In this document: one piece after another, positions 10,101-20,822 of the stretch
How positions within the stretch are numbered: the stretch's first letter is position 1
How the letters are laid out: every line of letters starts with the position of its first letter
Assembly: GCA_028673005.1 (NCBI GenBank)
Contig: CM054120.1
Location: forward strand, 56,356,057-56,420,056
Reading direction: 5' to 3'
Length of the DNA: 64,000 nucleotides
DNA from: Tanypteryx hageni
Taxonomy: Eukaryota > Arthropoda > Insecta > Odonata > Petaluridae
Program-made: the position numbers and the translations under genes
Notes under the pieces: generated by a model
Database searches by the model: none
Told to the model about the DNA's origin: nothing
What the model saw: only the letters and a program-made list of their open reading frames with translations

Positions 10101-12860
10101 TGTAGAAATATTGCTTTTTGATCTTAATTTCAGACTTTACTGAGATTAAGTTTGTTTCAGTAATTTTGCCATGCAGCTAATATACTGTGATCACTCAGGC
10201 CTCACAGCGCCGAAATTTCCACTTCATGCTTCGGTGGCCACCACTTTCGAGTAGGTACATTTATTACAAAATTTTCCTTTTTATCTTTATTCATTAGAAT
10301 CTAATAACAATTCTTAAGGACAATGTACGTAGTATCATTTTACATTGTTTTCCAGTATTAATTTCAGGTTTGAGCACTGATTTATAATTTCTTCTGTAAT
10401 CTCAAAGGCTCTGTTAATTTAAATGCACATACTGTGTAAATTTTTCATTAAAACATATTGTCGATTGTTGTACTAAATTATGTTAAATTTCTCTTCCAAC
10501 TAATGTACTGCAATAACTGAGGGCTCGCATCGTGGAATGCGTCTGCCTGTTGCTTCAGTGGCCACCGCTCTCACGTCAAGTAAGTACTTTTATTACGAAT
10601 TTTTTCCTTCCATTAGGCAATACAAATCGATGATTGTTGTACTAAATTATGTTAATATTCTCCTACAGCTAATGTACTGCAATTACTGAGGCCTCGCTGC
10701 TTCGAAATCCTGAACGTGTTGCTACAGTGGCCATCGTTTTCAAATAAAGTATGTACATTCATTACGCATTATTTCTTCTTAGATTTTTTCATTTAAATCT
10801 AAAAACAATTTTTAAGGGCAATGTAGGTAGTATCTATTTACATTGTTGTTCGGTGAGAATTTTAGATTTGAGCTGAGATTTATGAGTCTTTCTGAAATCC
10901 CACTGGTTTAGTTAATTCGGAGGCGCATATCCTGTAAATTTATAATTAAAACGTATTGACGATTGTTGTACTAATTTATGTTAATTTTCTCCTACAGCTA
11001 ATATACTGCAATCACTGAGGCATCGCAGCTTCGAAAACCTCTTACCTGTTTGTTTAGTGTCAACCTCTCTCTCACGTAAAGTAAGTTTGGTTATTACGCA
11101 TTTATTTCTTCTTATCTGAATTCATTGGACAGAAAAAGAGGGGAGGCGGTTAGATATGATTTGCATCACGTGGCCCAACTTTGTGCCAATCACGCGCTTC
11201 CAAGTTGACTCATATAAGGAATAAACTCAAACGTCTCCTCCTCCTATTCTGTCATCAGCTTTCGAGACGTGCGTGTAAGTAAGTTCCGTCTTTGTGCTTC
11301 ATTTAAATTTTTTCTTACTTATGTAGAAATATTGCATTTTGATCCTTATTTCAGATTTTACTGTGTTTAATATTTGATTGAGTAATTTCGTCCTGCAGCT
11401 AAAATACCACAATCGCTGAGGCCTCACAGCTTCGAAATTTCTAAAGGTTGCTTCGGTGGCCACCACTCATGAGTAGATATATTTATTACTAGGCATTTTT
11501 CGTTTTTAGCTTTATTCATTTGAATCAATTAACAATACTAATTGGCAATATACGTAGTATCCTTTTACATTGTTTTTCGGTATTAATTTCAGATTTGAGC
11601 ATAGTTTTACGATTCTTTCAAAAATCTCACTGGTATTGTTAATTCGGTGGCGCATATTTTGCAAATTATTAATTAAAAAATATTGACGATTGTTTTATTA
11701 AATTATGTTATTTTTATCCTACAAATATTATACCGCAATCACTGAGACCTCGCATCATCGAAAATTTCTATCTGGTATTTCAATGTTTACCGCTCTCAAA
11801 TAAAGTAAGTACTCTTATCACGCACTTTTTCCATCTTAACTTTATTCATTTGAGTCTAATGAAATTTTTTAAGGTCATTGTACATAGTATCAATTTACAT
11901 ATGCAGCCACTTATAATTTAAACATATTGACGATTGATTTACTAAACGATGTTCATTTTCTCCTACAGATAATATACTGCAATCACGGATGCCTCGCAAC
12001 ATTTCTACCTATTAATTCGTTGTTCACCCCTCTCAAATAAAGTAAATACATATATTACTCATTTTTCCATGTTAACTTCATTCATTTGAATCTAATAACA
12101 TTTCATAAGGGCCAGGGCAATGTACGTAGTATAAATTTTAATAGTTTTTTGTGCTTAATTTTAGATACGAGCAGAGATTTATGATTCTCGCAGTATTCCA
12201 CAGGCACTGTTAAATCGGAAGCGTATATGCTGCAACTTTTAATTGAAACATATTTACGATTTATGTACTAAATTATGTTAATTTTCTCCTACAGATGTTG
12301 TACTGGAATCACCAAGGCGTCGCATCGTCGAAAACTTCTACTCGTTAATTCAGTGTCCACCGCTCTCAAATAAAGTAAGTACAATTCTTACGTATTTTTT
12401 CCATCTTAACTTTATTCATTTGAGTGTAATGACATTATTTTAGAGCAATGTCGTAGTATCAATTTACATTGTATTTAGTTGTTAATTTTAGGTTTTAGGA
12501 GAGATTTATGATTCTTTCGCTAATCTAACAGTTTCAGTTTACTCGGAGGCACATATCCTAAAACATATTAATTAAAACATATTGACGATTGTTTCACTAA
12601 ACTATGTTAATTTTCTTTTACAGCAAATATACTGCAATCACTGATGCATCGCAGCTTCGAAACTTTCCTCCTGTTAATTTAGTGTTCAACGCTCTCAAAT
12701 AATGTAACTACATATATTACGCTTTTTTCACCTTAAATTTCTTCATTTTAATCTAATAACATTTCTAAAGTGCAAGGGCAAGGGCATTTTTTTCGTGCTT
12801 AATTTCAGATTTGGGCAGAGATTTATGATTTCTTTAGTAATCTCTGTGGTTCTGTTAATT
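10101..12860 (+). repeat. Exon-like tandem array, right block (E4-E7, P4, E8-E12)
   Basis: Cores: E4 10177-10250, E5 10500-10579, E6 10669-10748, E7 10998-11080, E8 11399-11472, E9 about 11726-11804, E10 11969-12041, E11 12295-12374, E12 12624-12703. E5, E6, E11 and E12 are 80 nt, as are E1 and E3. Typical edges are TTTTCTCCTACAG before and AATAAAGTAAGT or ACGTAAAGTAAGT after. Subtype II (E4, E8, and E2 on the left) has (C/A)TGCAG before, GAGTAGGT or GAGTAGAT after, and is always the first core after a P cassette. E5 and E9 have lost the acceptor AG. Recent pairs (E6-E7, E11-E12) lie 329 bp apart. 80 is not a multiple of 3, and stops occur in some copies. Confidence 0.75.
11130..11281 (+). 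promoter_or_regulatory. Promoter-like cassette P4
   Basis: The best-preserved copy: GCATCACGTGGCCC (E-box 11168-11173), GTGCCAATCACGCG (CCAAT), GACTCATATAAGG (TATA-like, about 11207-11219), CTCAAACGTCTCCTCC, then TTTCGAGACGTGCGTGTAAGTAAG with tandem donor motifs near 11275. It follows E7 and precedes E8. Confidence 0.5.
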
Positions 12861-13009
12861 CATTAAAGTATGGGATAATCTTAGAATATTTCTAAAATGT
12901 TAATTCAAGTTTTCAATTGAAATATATTTAAAATGGAATAGTATATGAAGCCCCATTTTCATGCTTTTTCTGTGTAGGCAATATATTTCATATCACATTC
13001 ATTTATTTC

Positions 13010-14040
13010 CAAATTAAGTGTTTTCATCCGGGGTCTTTAATGTGCTATATGCCAAGGCAAATGTTTCCAAAGAATGGAATTTTTCAATAGATGAATGAGG
13101 AAAGAAGATATTCTGCATGAATGGGCTGCAATTTTGTTGTTTCTGATTGAAATGTGACTTAAGGAATTGTTTCCAAGTAGAAGAGAAGTTCTTACATTGT
13201 CCTCTTTTGAAGATAAATGGTCTCTTGCTTGTTTTCACAGGCTCTATAGTTATCCTTCATAAAAAATTAGGTTCTTTGGTGATGACTCTAATGCCTTCTA
13301 GCACGATATTTTATCTTGTGGTCTACAATCATCAAATGCTCTGTTTGTTCGATATAGGATTTTCCATAACGGTAGAGCCCCTCATATATAGCTTTGGATA
13401 TGGTAGACAATCCTTAATGCTCCTCAGGTTTTTTTTCATTTAATCACCGTGTCAAAATATATAGCAATATTATTTTTCATTAGCACCCTCATGATTTTTT
13501 CCATGGTCCTGGTGATAAAAGGTAAGGCGGCATAAGATGCATGTTTGATTTTCTTTCTCTTCCTTTTTGAAGCCTTTTCAATGGCCCTCTTGTTTTAGAC
13601 ATATATTTTTCGCAATAAGGTCAGTTGGCATTCCTCTCCATTGAGGGTTTCAGTGTTGGAGACAGTCTTTACTTAGTGGAACAGTGTATTGATTAGGTAG
13701 GGCTTTTGATGCAGAAGGTGATGTGAGGACGTTTTGAGGTATCAGTGTGTATGGGGATTCTTGTGGTTGACCATTTGGCCTAGAGATCAATATGTTATTT
13801 TTCGATGGCAATACGTTGAGGAAAGGTAAAATAGTTTTCTCTCAACTTTTATCCCAAGTGCGAACTTTGTCTGATGAGACAATCCATGAATTTATCAACA
13901 TGTTCAATGTGTAAGATGCACCAGTACATCCTTGTGAGGTATTCCCCATTGGTGGAGGACATACTGGTGCATCCCATTTTGAGTTCTTTTCAAAAGTTTG
14001 GGAAAACTCTCTGCTTATAGATAAGGCTTTGAAATTTATC
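13010..14040 (-). pseudogene. Relic of a second Penelope-like element
   Basis: Minus-strand fragments in several frames: ILHIEHVDKFMDCL near 13900 (end of an RT domain); SRPNGQPQESPYTL near 13780; a stretch with MEKIMRVLMKNNIAIYFDT and LRSIKDCLPYP near 13510-13400; then GLYRYGKSYIEQT..HLMIVDHKIKYRARRH (13390-13310), which resembles the GIY-YIG core of Penelope elements that carry VYRIPCSCGKSYIGQT. Order and orientation fit RT, linker, nuclease. The frame below about 13238 is less certain. It is heavily decayed and not the same family as PLE 1. Confidence 0.5.
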
Positions 14041-15627
14041 TATGCACTAACCTTCATAGAAATATCAGCCATTCTTCAGTGCACCAATTTTTTTTTACTT
14101 TCTGATATTAATTTTGTGAAATATTAATTTTATTTTCAGTAATAGCAGATTTGCTGCAGAAATTAATGTAGAGATTATATTCCATAGCTAAATTTTGTTA
14201 GAGAATTTATGAGATAATTCTATAGTTATATTAATTTAATCATATATTTATCAACCAGAGAACTGAACTAGTGAACTAATGTATTGCACATTTGCCTAAA
14301 TATGCTACATAGTGCATAGTGCAGTCCTAACTTTTTTTGGCCTTAAATTGCACCAAAAATTATTTAAACATTTTTCCTACATTGTTAGATATAAATCACA
14401 GTATTTATATGAAAAAGCATGACACAAAAGGAAAATTGTTTTTGGTAGTGCGTCCCACAGAGAAAATGTAAAACCTGGGCCCCCTTGGTGCTCTTCGTAG
14501 GAAAATGCCGGCACCAGTCTTTCCTCCTCCCTTGTGAGTGTGTTTGGTGGGCAAGGAGTTATTCAAGAGGTTGATTAGCCAAAAATACATAAAAACAAAC
14601 ACATTTTAAGTATTTATACTGAATAAACCTTGGGCTGTGATTTAGTCTTATTGAAGCAGAATTCCTCAGTGAGTTACAAGGAGGCAGAGAAGCAAATGCA
14701 CTTTTAACATTCATGGTTTTGTGGTAGTGAAGTGGCTATAGAGATTGATCCATAAAGCAGCCCTAGGTTCAAATCCAGCAGTCAGATTTTGCAACCAGGG
14801 ATTGTCCTGTACCCTACTTTTATGGTTTGAGGTGACTGCAAAAGTTAGAACTCCGTCCTTTTGAAGGGTAAAAATTCATTAGTATTTAAAAGACGTTTCT
14901 GCATCATGTCTGAAAAATATTGTAGCGAAATTTTAAATATATACTAGATAATCTATAATAAACTAGCTCTTCATATTCATATGTATACATATTACCATTT
15001 GTGTGCTATTGTGCTTTCTTTTGCACAATGCATGTTATTTAAAAAATGTGATGAAAACTTTTGCATCACTGTGGGATTTATATTATCCATTGATCTCTTC
15101 ACATTAGGTTTCTCAGATATTCATTGTGACATCACTGTCAACAAAGAGAAAATGTAAGGATTTAATTAATTTATCACATTATTTTTCTCATAATCATTGA
15201 TGCTAAAAATGAAAAGCACTCATTACAGATCTTTCTGTTTCTAAATAATGTGGCATTTTACATAATTAATTCTGATTATTTAAGTTACAAAGTTTCTTGT
15301 TGAAATGCATTCTTAATAGTAAAAACTAACTCCTCATAAGTGGCAGATTTGGATATTTTTTGCCCCTAGGCAAAATTATTTCTCAACCCACATTATGGTG
15401 CTTTTTTCCTAAATAGACGCTCATGTATTTTGTTAGTCTGTCTGCATAACTGTATGCAGCACTGGTATAGGTAGGTTCTCCTGCATCTGAGGGAATGTCA
15501 CATAGATGTTGACTGTTCAATTTTCAAGAGAAATATAATGTGAGGCATTCCAAGAAACCCAAAAATACAATATTTATATCATTATATATAGACGTTCGTT
15601 AGAGAGGAGGAGGAGGAGATTATAAAG
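14041..15627. other. AT-rich sequence, no protein gene recognised
   Basis: Apart from the tRNA-like segment listed at 14711-14790 I see no gene. A GC-richer island at 14445-14535 has no recognisable coding content. A linker copy precedes the Helitron-like unit at about 15581-15627. Confidence 0.5.
14711..14790 (+). repeat. tRNA-like (SINE-type) polymerase III promoter segment
   Basis: A box-A-like TGGTAGTGAAGTGG (about 14722-14735) is followed about 45 bp later by GGTTCAAATCC (14766-14776), which differs from the box B consensus GGTTCGAATCC at one base. Spacing fits a tRNA-derived SINE head. I cannot fold a complete tRNA, and no second copy was noticed. Confidence 0.35.
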
Positions 15628-16398
15628 TACAAGAAGTTGGTGCTAGCATACTGCAAGCATTTCATCTCACTTTGAAAAAACATTCATTTTTTAGACAGAC
15701 ATTTCATCATTAAAAATTTTCTTTCAATTCAAAAGATTTTACCTCCGCAGTGATTTAAGTTTTTCCCAGATGTAAAAATAATAGTTTAAAACAATCCCCA
15801 AATGCTGCAATTTTAGAAATTTTACACTGTCTTCATTATAAAGTACTAATCCTACACGTTTTAGTCAAATTTTAAAGTTGTAGCACTTCTAGAAAGAAAA
15901 TATTATTTTAATATTCAAATGGGGTTATTACAATCTCTAAAATTTAACAATTTTTAAATTTTTGATTTTTATAGTTGGTTATGAGAAATGTTCTATAATC
16001 TTGCACAATTTCAGCTTCGTAAACTAATTAGATTGGTCTACACACTGGATTGCGTTTTCCCATGCTAACTTATGGGAGATATTCCGGGGTCTCTTGAGTC
16101 GAACCCAATAGACTGTAAGGAAAAGTGACATAAATTCCTAATAGATATTGCGGCCATATAGCAACACTGAAAATTCAATTTTTCTAGCTTACCGGAAAGT
16201 GCCCGTAATTAATTTACAAAAACGGCGCAATCCTTTTCTTATGGGAATAACACAACTTTCAGAATTTCTGGAGTCGAACTCATGTCACTAAGGTAAGAAG
16301 TCTCATTTTATCTGAAGGTTTCTCCATCATATCTACAAAAACTAAAACCTTCAGCTCTTTAGCTCTTGTAGTTTGGGCTGGACATTAGTATACTCCTA
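15628..16398 (-). mobile_element. Helitron-like unit H2 (family B)
   Basis: Inverted copy. The hairpin end (GTGCTAGCATACTGCAAGCA) is at about 15641-15660, and CTAG has decayed to a CAAG-like end. The body carries the family B 5' half, with AGTTTGGGCTGGACATTAGTATACTCC at its far end. No coding capacity. Confidence 0.65.
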
Positions 16399-16421
16399 TA
16401 TGTTATTATATATATAGCATA

Positions 16422-17150
16422 CTAGTAGATGGTTCTTACACACTGAAAGCATTTCATATCACCTTGAAAAAACATTCATTTTTTAGACAGACATTTCATC
16501 ATTACAAATACTCTTTTAATTCTAAAGATTTCACCTCCGCAGCGATTTCTGTTTTTCCCACATGTTAAAATAATAGTTTAAAACAATCCCCAAATGTTGT
16601 AATTTTAAACATTCGACACTTTCTCCATTATGGGGTACTAATGCTACACATTTGAGCCAAATTTTATAAGTTGTAGCCCTTTTAGATGTATAATAATATT
16701 TTTCTAATTGTTTAAAATTAAATAATTTTTAACGGCCGCCGCAATTCATATATGTTAAATTTGAAGTGTAAATTTGTGCAAAATAACTACTTTGTAAATA
16801 ACTTAAAAATTTCAGCTTCCTATCTTATTCTGTAGTACCTAAACAGTTATCAATTTGTTTAAACTTTAAGAATTCTTTACTGCCAAACAAATTATAATAT
16901 CTAAATTTGTATAATTCTCATTTCGTTTTTTTAAGAATTCTACTTATAAAAAAATTTTGACTCCAAAGCACATGCGGAAATACATAAAACTTGAAAAATT
17001 GTTTAAACAATTGCGAATTTTTAGCGGCCGCATTGTTGAACATGTTCATGATTTTCGTTTTTTCTATCAGGTTTTTCACAAAATCCTACCTATGAAAAAA
17101 ATTTCGAATCTCCAGCACATATGGAAGTGCCGAAACATTACTATCCTCCT
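16422..17150 (-). mobile_element. Helitron-like unit H3 (family A)
   Basis: Inverted copy: CTAG at 16422-16425 and a decayed hairpin, ending with GGAAGTGCCGAAACATTACTATCCTCCT. Colinear with the other family A units. Confidence 0.65.
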
Positions 17151-17213
17151 ATATGTTATATGTTATCATTATATATCGACGACTTACAAAGGAGGAGGAG
17201 GATGATATAACAT

Positions 17214-17909
17214 ACTAGTAGAAGGTGCATACATACTGCAAGCCATTTCATATCACCTTGAAAAACATTCATTTTTCAGACAGATTTTTCATAATTACAA
17301 ATATTCTTTTAATTCTAAATATTTCACCTCTACAGCGAATTCCGTTTTTCCCGCATGTAAAAATTATAGTTTAAAACAATCCCCAAATGTTGCTATTTTA
17401 AAAATTTTACACTTTCTTCATTATAAAATACTAATGCTACACATTTTAGCCAAATTTTAAAGTAGTAGCTCTTCTATAAGTAAAATAATAATTTTCTAAT
17501 TTATTAAAATTAAATTTTTTTTAACGGCCACCACAATTCATACATGATAAAATGGAAATGTTTATTTGTGCAAATTCACTGCTCATCCCGTAGTACCTAA
17601 ACAGTTATCTATTTGTTTAAATTTTAAGAATTTTTAACTGCCAAACAAATTAACTTATCAAAATTTGTATAATGCTTATTTAGTTTTTGTAAGAATTCTA
17701 CTTATAAAAAAAATTTCAACTCCGTAACACATGCGGAAATACATAAACCTTGAAAATTCGTTTAAACAATTGCGAATTTTTAGCGGCTGTATTGTTGCAC
17801 TTCTTCAAGATTTTCGTTTTTTCTAGTAAATTTTGCACTAAATCCTACCAAAGAAAAATATTTCAAATCTCCAGCACATCTGGAAGTGCCTAAACATTAG
17901 AATCCTCCA
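17214..17909 (-). mobile_element. Helitron-like unit H4 (family A)
   Basis: Inverted copy: CTAG 17214-17217, a hairpin with one mismatch, ending CCTAAACATTAGAATCCTCC. It stands head to head with H5, forming a large inverted repeat centred near 17935. Confidence 0.65.
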
Positions 17910-17956
17910 GATGTTATGATTCTATATTGACGTTTCTTACAGAGGAGGAGGATATA

Positions 17957-18398
17957 GGAGGATACTCATGTTTAGGCACTTCCAGATGAGCAGGAGTTTC
18001 GAATTTTTTCTTAAGTGGGATTTTGTGCAAAATTTACTAGAAAAAACGAAATTCTCTAGAAAGTGCTACTTTGCGGCCGCTAAAATTTCGCAATGGTTTC
18101 AAAAATATTTCAAGGTTTATGTATTTCCGAATGTGCTACGGAACTGAAATTTATTTTATAGGTATTATTTAAAAAAAACGAAGTAGGAATTATACAATTT
18201 TTAATATTTTAATTTGTTTGGCAGTTTAAAATTCTTAAGGTTTAAACAAATAGATTACTGTTTAGACAACACGGGATGAGCTAGGAAGCTGCAATTTTCA
18301 AATTCAAATTAAAAAGTATTTGTAATGATGAAATATGAAAAATGAATGTTTTTTATGTTGAGATGATATGCTTGCAGAATGCAAGCACCAACTACTAG
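17957..18398 (+). mobile_element. Helitron-like unit H5 (family A, internally deleted)
   Basis: Starts GGAGGATACTCATG and ends with the perfect hairpin TGCTTGCAGAATGCAAGCA (18369-18387) and CTAG (18395-18398). About 250-300 bp of the middle is missing (junction near 18305). Confidence 0.65.
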
Positions 18399-18438
18399 TA
18401 TGTTATATCCTCTGTAAGAGTCGTCGATATATAATGAT

Positions 18439-18439
<1 letters not shown>

Positions 18440-18500
<61 letters not shown>
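18440..18500. repeat. (TA)n microsatellite in the linker
   Basis: An expanded TA run of about 60 bp within the linker between H5 and H6. Confidence 0.95.
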
Positions 18501-18502
<2 letters not shown>

Positions 18503-19183
18503 AGGATACTAATGTTCAGCCCAAACTGCTAGAGCTAGAGAGCTGAAAGTTTTAGTTTTTGTAGATATGTTGAAGAAACCTTTAGATAAAATAAGACTTC
18601 TTACCTAGGTGACATGACTTCGACTCCATAAATACCGAAATTTGCGTTTTTTCCCATAAGAAAAGCATTGCGCAATATTTGAAAATTAATTATGGGCATT
18701 TTCCGGTAAGCTAGAAAAATGAAATTTTCAGTGGATCTAGATAACCGCATTATCTATTAAAAATTATTGTTAATTTTGCTAAAAGTGTCTTGGGTTCGAC
18801 TCCAGAGACCCCGGAATATCTCCCATCTCCCAAATAAACATTTTAATTTCTCCATATATTTATTGCTGCAACCGTTAATAATGTTTAAATTTTAAACAAT
18901 TAGAAAATTATTATTTTACTTCTAGAAGTGCTACAACTTTCAAATTTGGCTCAAATGTGTAGCAATAGTACCCCATAATGGCGAAAGAGTAAAATGCTTA
19001 AAATTACAACATTTGGGGATTGTTTTAAACTATTATTTTTACATGTGGGAAAAACGAAAATCGCTGCGGAGGTGAAATCTTTAGAATTAATAACATATTT
19101 GTAATGATGAAATATCTGTCTGAAAAATTACATTTTTTCAAGGTGAGATGAAATGCTTGCAGTAAGCAAGCACCTTAAACTAG
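18501..19183 (+). mobile_element. Helitron-like unit H6 (family B)
   Basis: Starts GGAGGATACTAATGTTCAGC and has the family B 5' half, with a deletion near 18830. Ends with the hairpin and CTAG (19180-19183). The following linker is in the reversed orientation. Confidence 0.65.
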
Positions 19184-19238
19184 TCATTATATATCGACGA
19201 CTCTTACAGAGGAGGATATAACATATATATAACATATA

Positions 19239-19947
19239 GGAGGATATTAATGTTTAGGCACTTTCAGAATAGGTGGATACTCGAAATTATTTTCATAGGT
19301 AGTATATTGTGCAAAACCGACCAATAAAACGAAAATCTTGAAAAAAAGCTATAAATTTGCAATTTTTCAAACAAATTTTCAAGGTTATGTATTTACGGAT
19401 GAGCAACGGTGCTGAAATTTTTTTTAGAGGTAGGATTTGTAAAAAAGCCGGAATAGAGTTTATGCAAATTTTGATATTTTAATTTGTTAGGCAGTAAAAA
19501 ATTCCTAAGTTTTAACAAATAGTTCTCTTTAGGTACTACCGGGCAAGTTAGTGAGCTGAAATTCTCAAGTTATATAAAATTTAGTCCTTGTAAACAAATA
19601 AACATCTCAGAGTACTTATTAAATTTATATTGCGGCCGTTAGAAACTATTTAAATTTAAACAATTAGATAAATGTAATTTCACTCGTTATTGTGCTACAA
19701 TGTTTAAATTTGGCATAAATGTGCGGCATTATTAACCCAATCTGGAAAACGTAAAGTATTTCTAAAATTGCAGAATTAGCGATTGTTTTACTTCATTATT
19801 GTTCCATAAGGAATAAACGAAAATCGGTCCCGAGGAGAAATCTTTTGAATTAAAGAAATATTTCTTATGTTGAAATATCTCACTGAAAAATTAATGTATT
19901 TTCAAGGAGAGATGATATGCTTGCAGAATGCAAGCGCCTTTTACTAG
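19239..19947 (+). mobile_element. Helitron-like unit H7 (family A)
   Basis: A full-length family A unit of about 710 bp: GGAGGATATTAATGTTTAGG at the start, and hairpin TTGCAGAATGCAAG plus CTAG (19944-19947) at the end. Confidence 0.7.
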
Positions 19948-19997
19948 TATGTTTTATCCTCCTCCTCCTATGTAAGGAACGTCTATATATAATTATT

Positions 19998-20519
19998 GGA
20001 GGATACTAATGTTAAGTCACTTCCAGATGAGCTGGAAATTCGAAATTTTTTTCATAGATAGGATTTTTTGCAGAACTGACTAGAAAAAACGAAAATCTTG
20101 AAAAAGTGCAACAATGCGGCCGATACAAATTCGCAATTGTTTAAACAAATTTTCATGGATTATGTATTTCCGCATGTGCTATGGAGTTGAATTTTTTTTT
20201 ATAAGTAGAATTCATAAAAAACGAAATCAATTTATACAAATTTTGATATTTTAATTTGTTTGGCAGTTAAAAATTCCTAAAGTTTAAACAAATAGATAAC
20301 AGTTTAGACATTACGGGATGAGCTATGGAGCTGAAATTTTCAAGTTATGTACAAAGTAGTAAATTTGGGGATTGTTTAAAACTATTATTTTTACATGTGG
20401 GGAAAACGGAAATGTTTAGATTTAAAAGAACATTTGTAATGATGTTATGTCTGTCTAAAAAATTAATGTTTTTTCAAGGTGAGATGAAATGCTTGCAGTA
20501 TGCAAGCACCAACTACTAG
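19998..20519 (+). mobile_element. Helitron-like unit H8 (family A, deleted)
   Basis: Starts GGAGGATACTAATGTTAAGT. A deletion near 20360 removes about 190 bp. Ends with the perfect hairpin (20490-20508) and CTAG (20516-20519). Confidence 0.7.
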
Positions 20520-20822
20520 TATGTTATATCTTCCTCAGTGAGAGTCGTCGATATATAATGATATATAACATATAGGAGGATACTAATGTCCAGCCCAAAC
20601 TACAAGAGCTACAGAGCTGAAAGTTTTAGTTTTTGGAGATATGTTGGAGAAACTATCAGATAAAATGAGACTTCATACCTAAATGACATGAGTTCGACTC
20701 CAGAAATTCCGAAATTTGCGTTTTTTCCCATAAGAAAAGCATTGCGCCATTTTTGTAAATTAAATATTGGCATTTGCCGGTAAGCGAGAAAAAGGAAATT
20801 TTAAGTGTTGCTAGATAACCGC

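Noticed and set aside
13147..13443. 98-codon plus-strand frame as a membrane protein
   Set aside because: It is hydrophobic because it is antisense to a decayed GIY-YIG-type region read on the minus strand.
20690..20710. A tRNA gene at the GTTCGACTCC motif
   Set aside because: No acceptor stem or anticodon arm could be paired by eye; only the box-B-like motif is supported.
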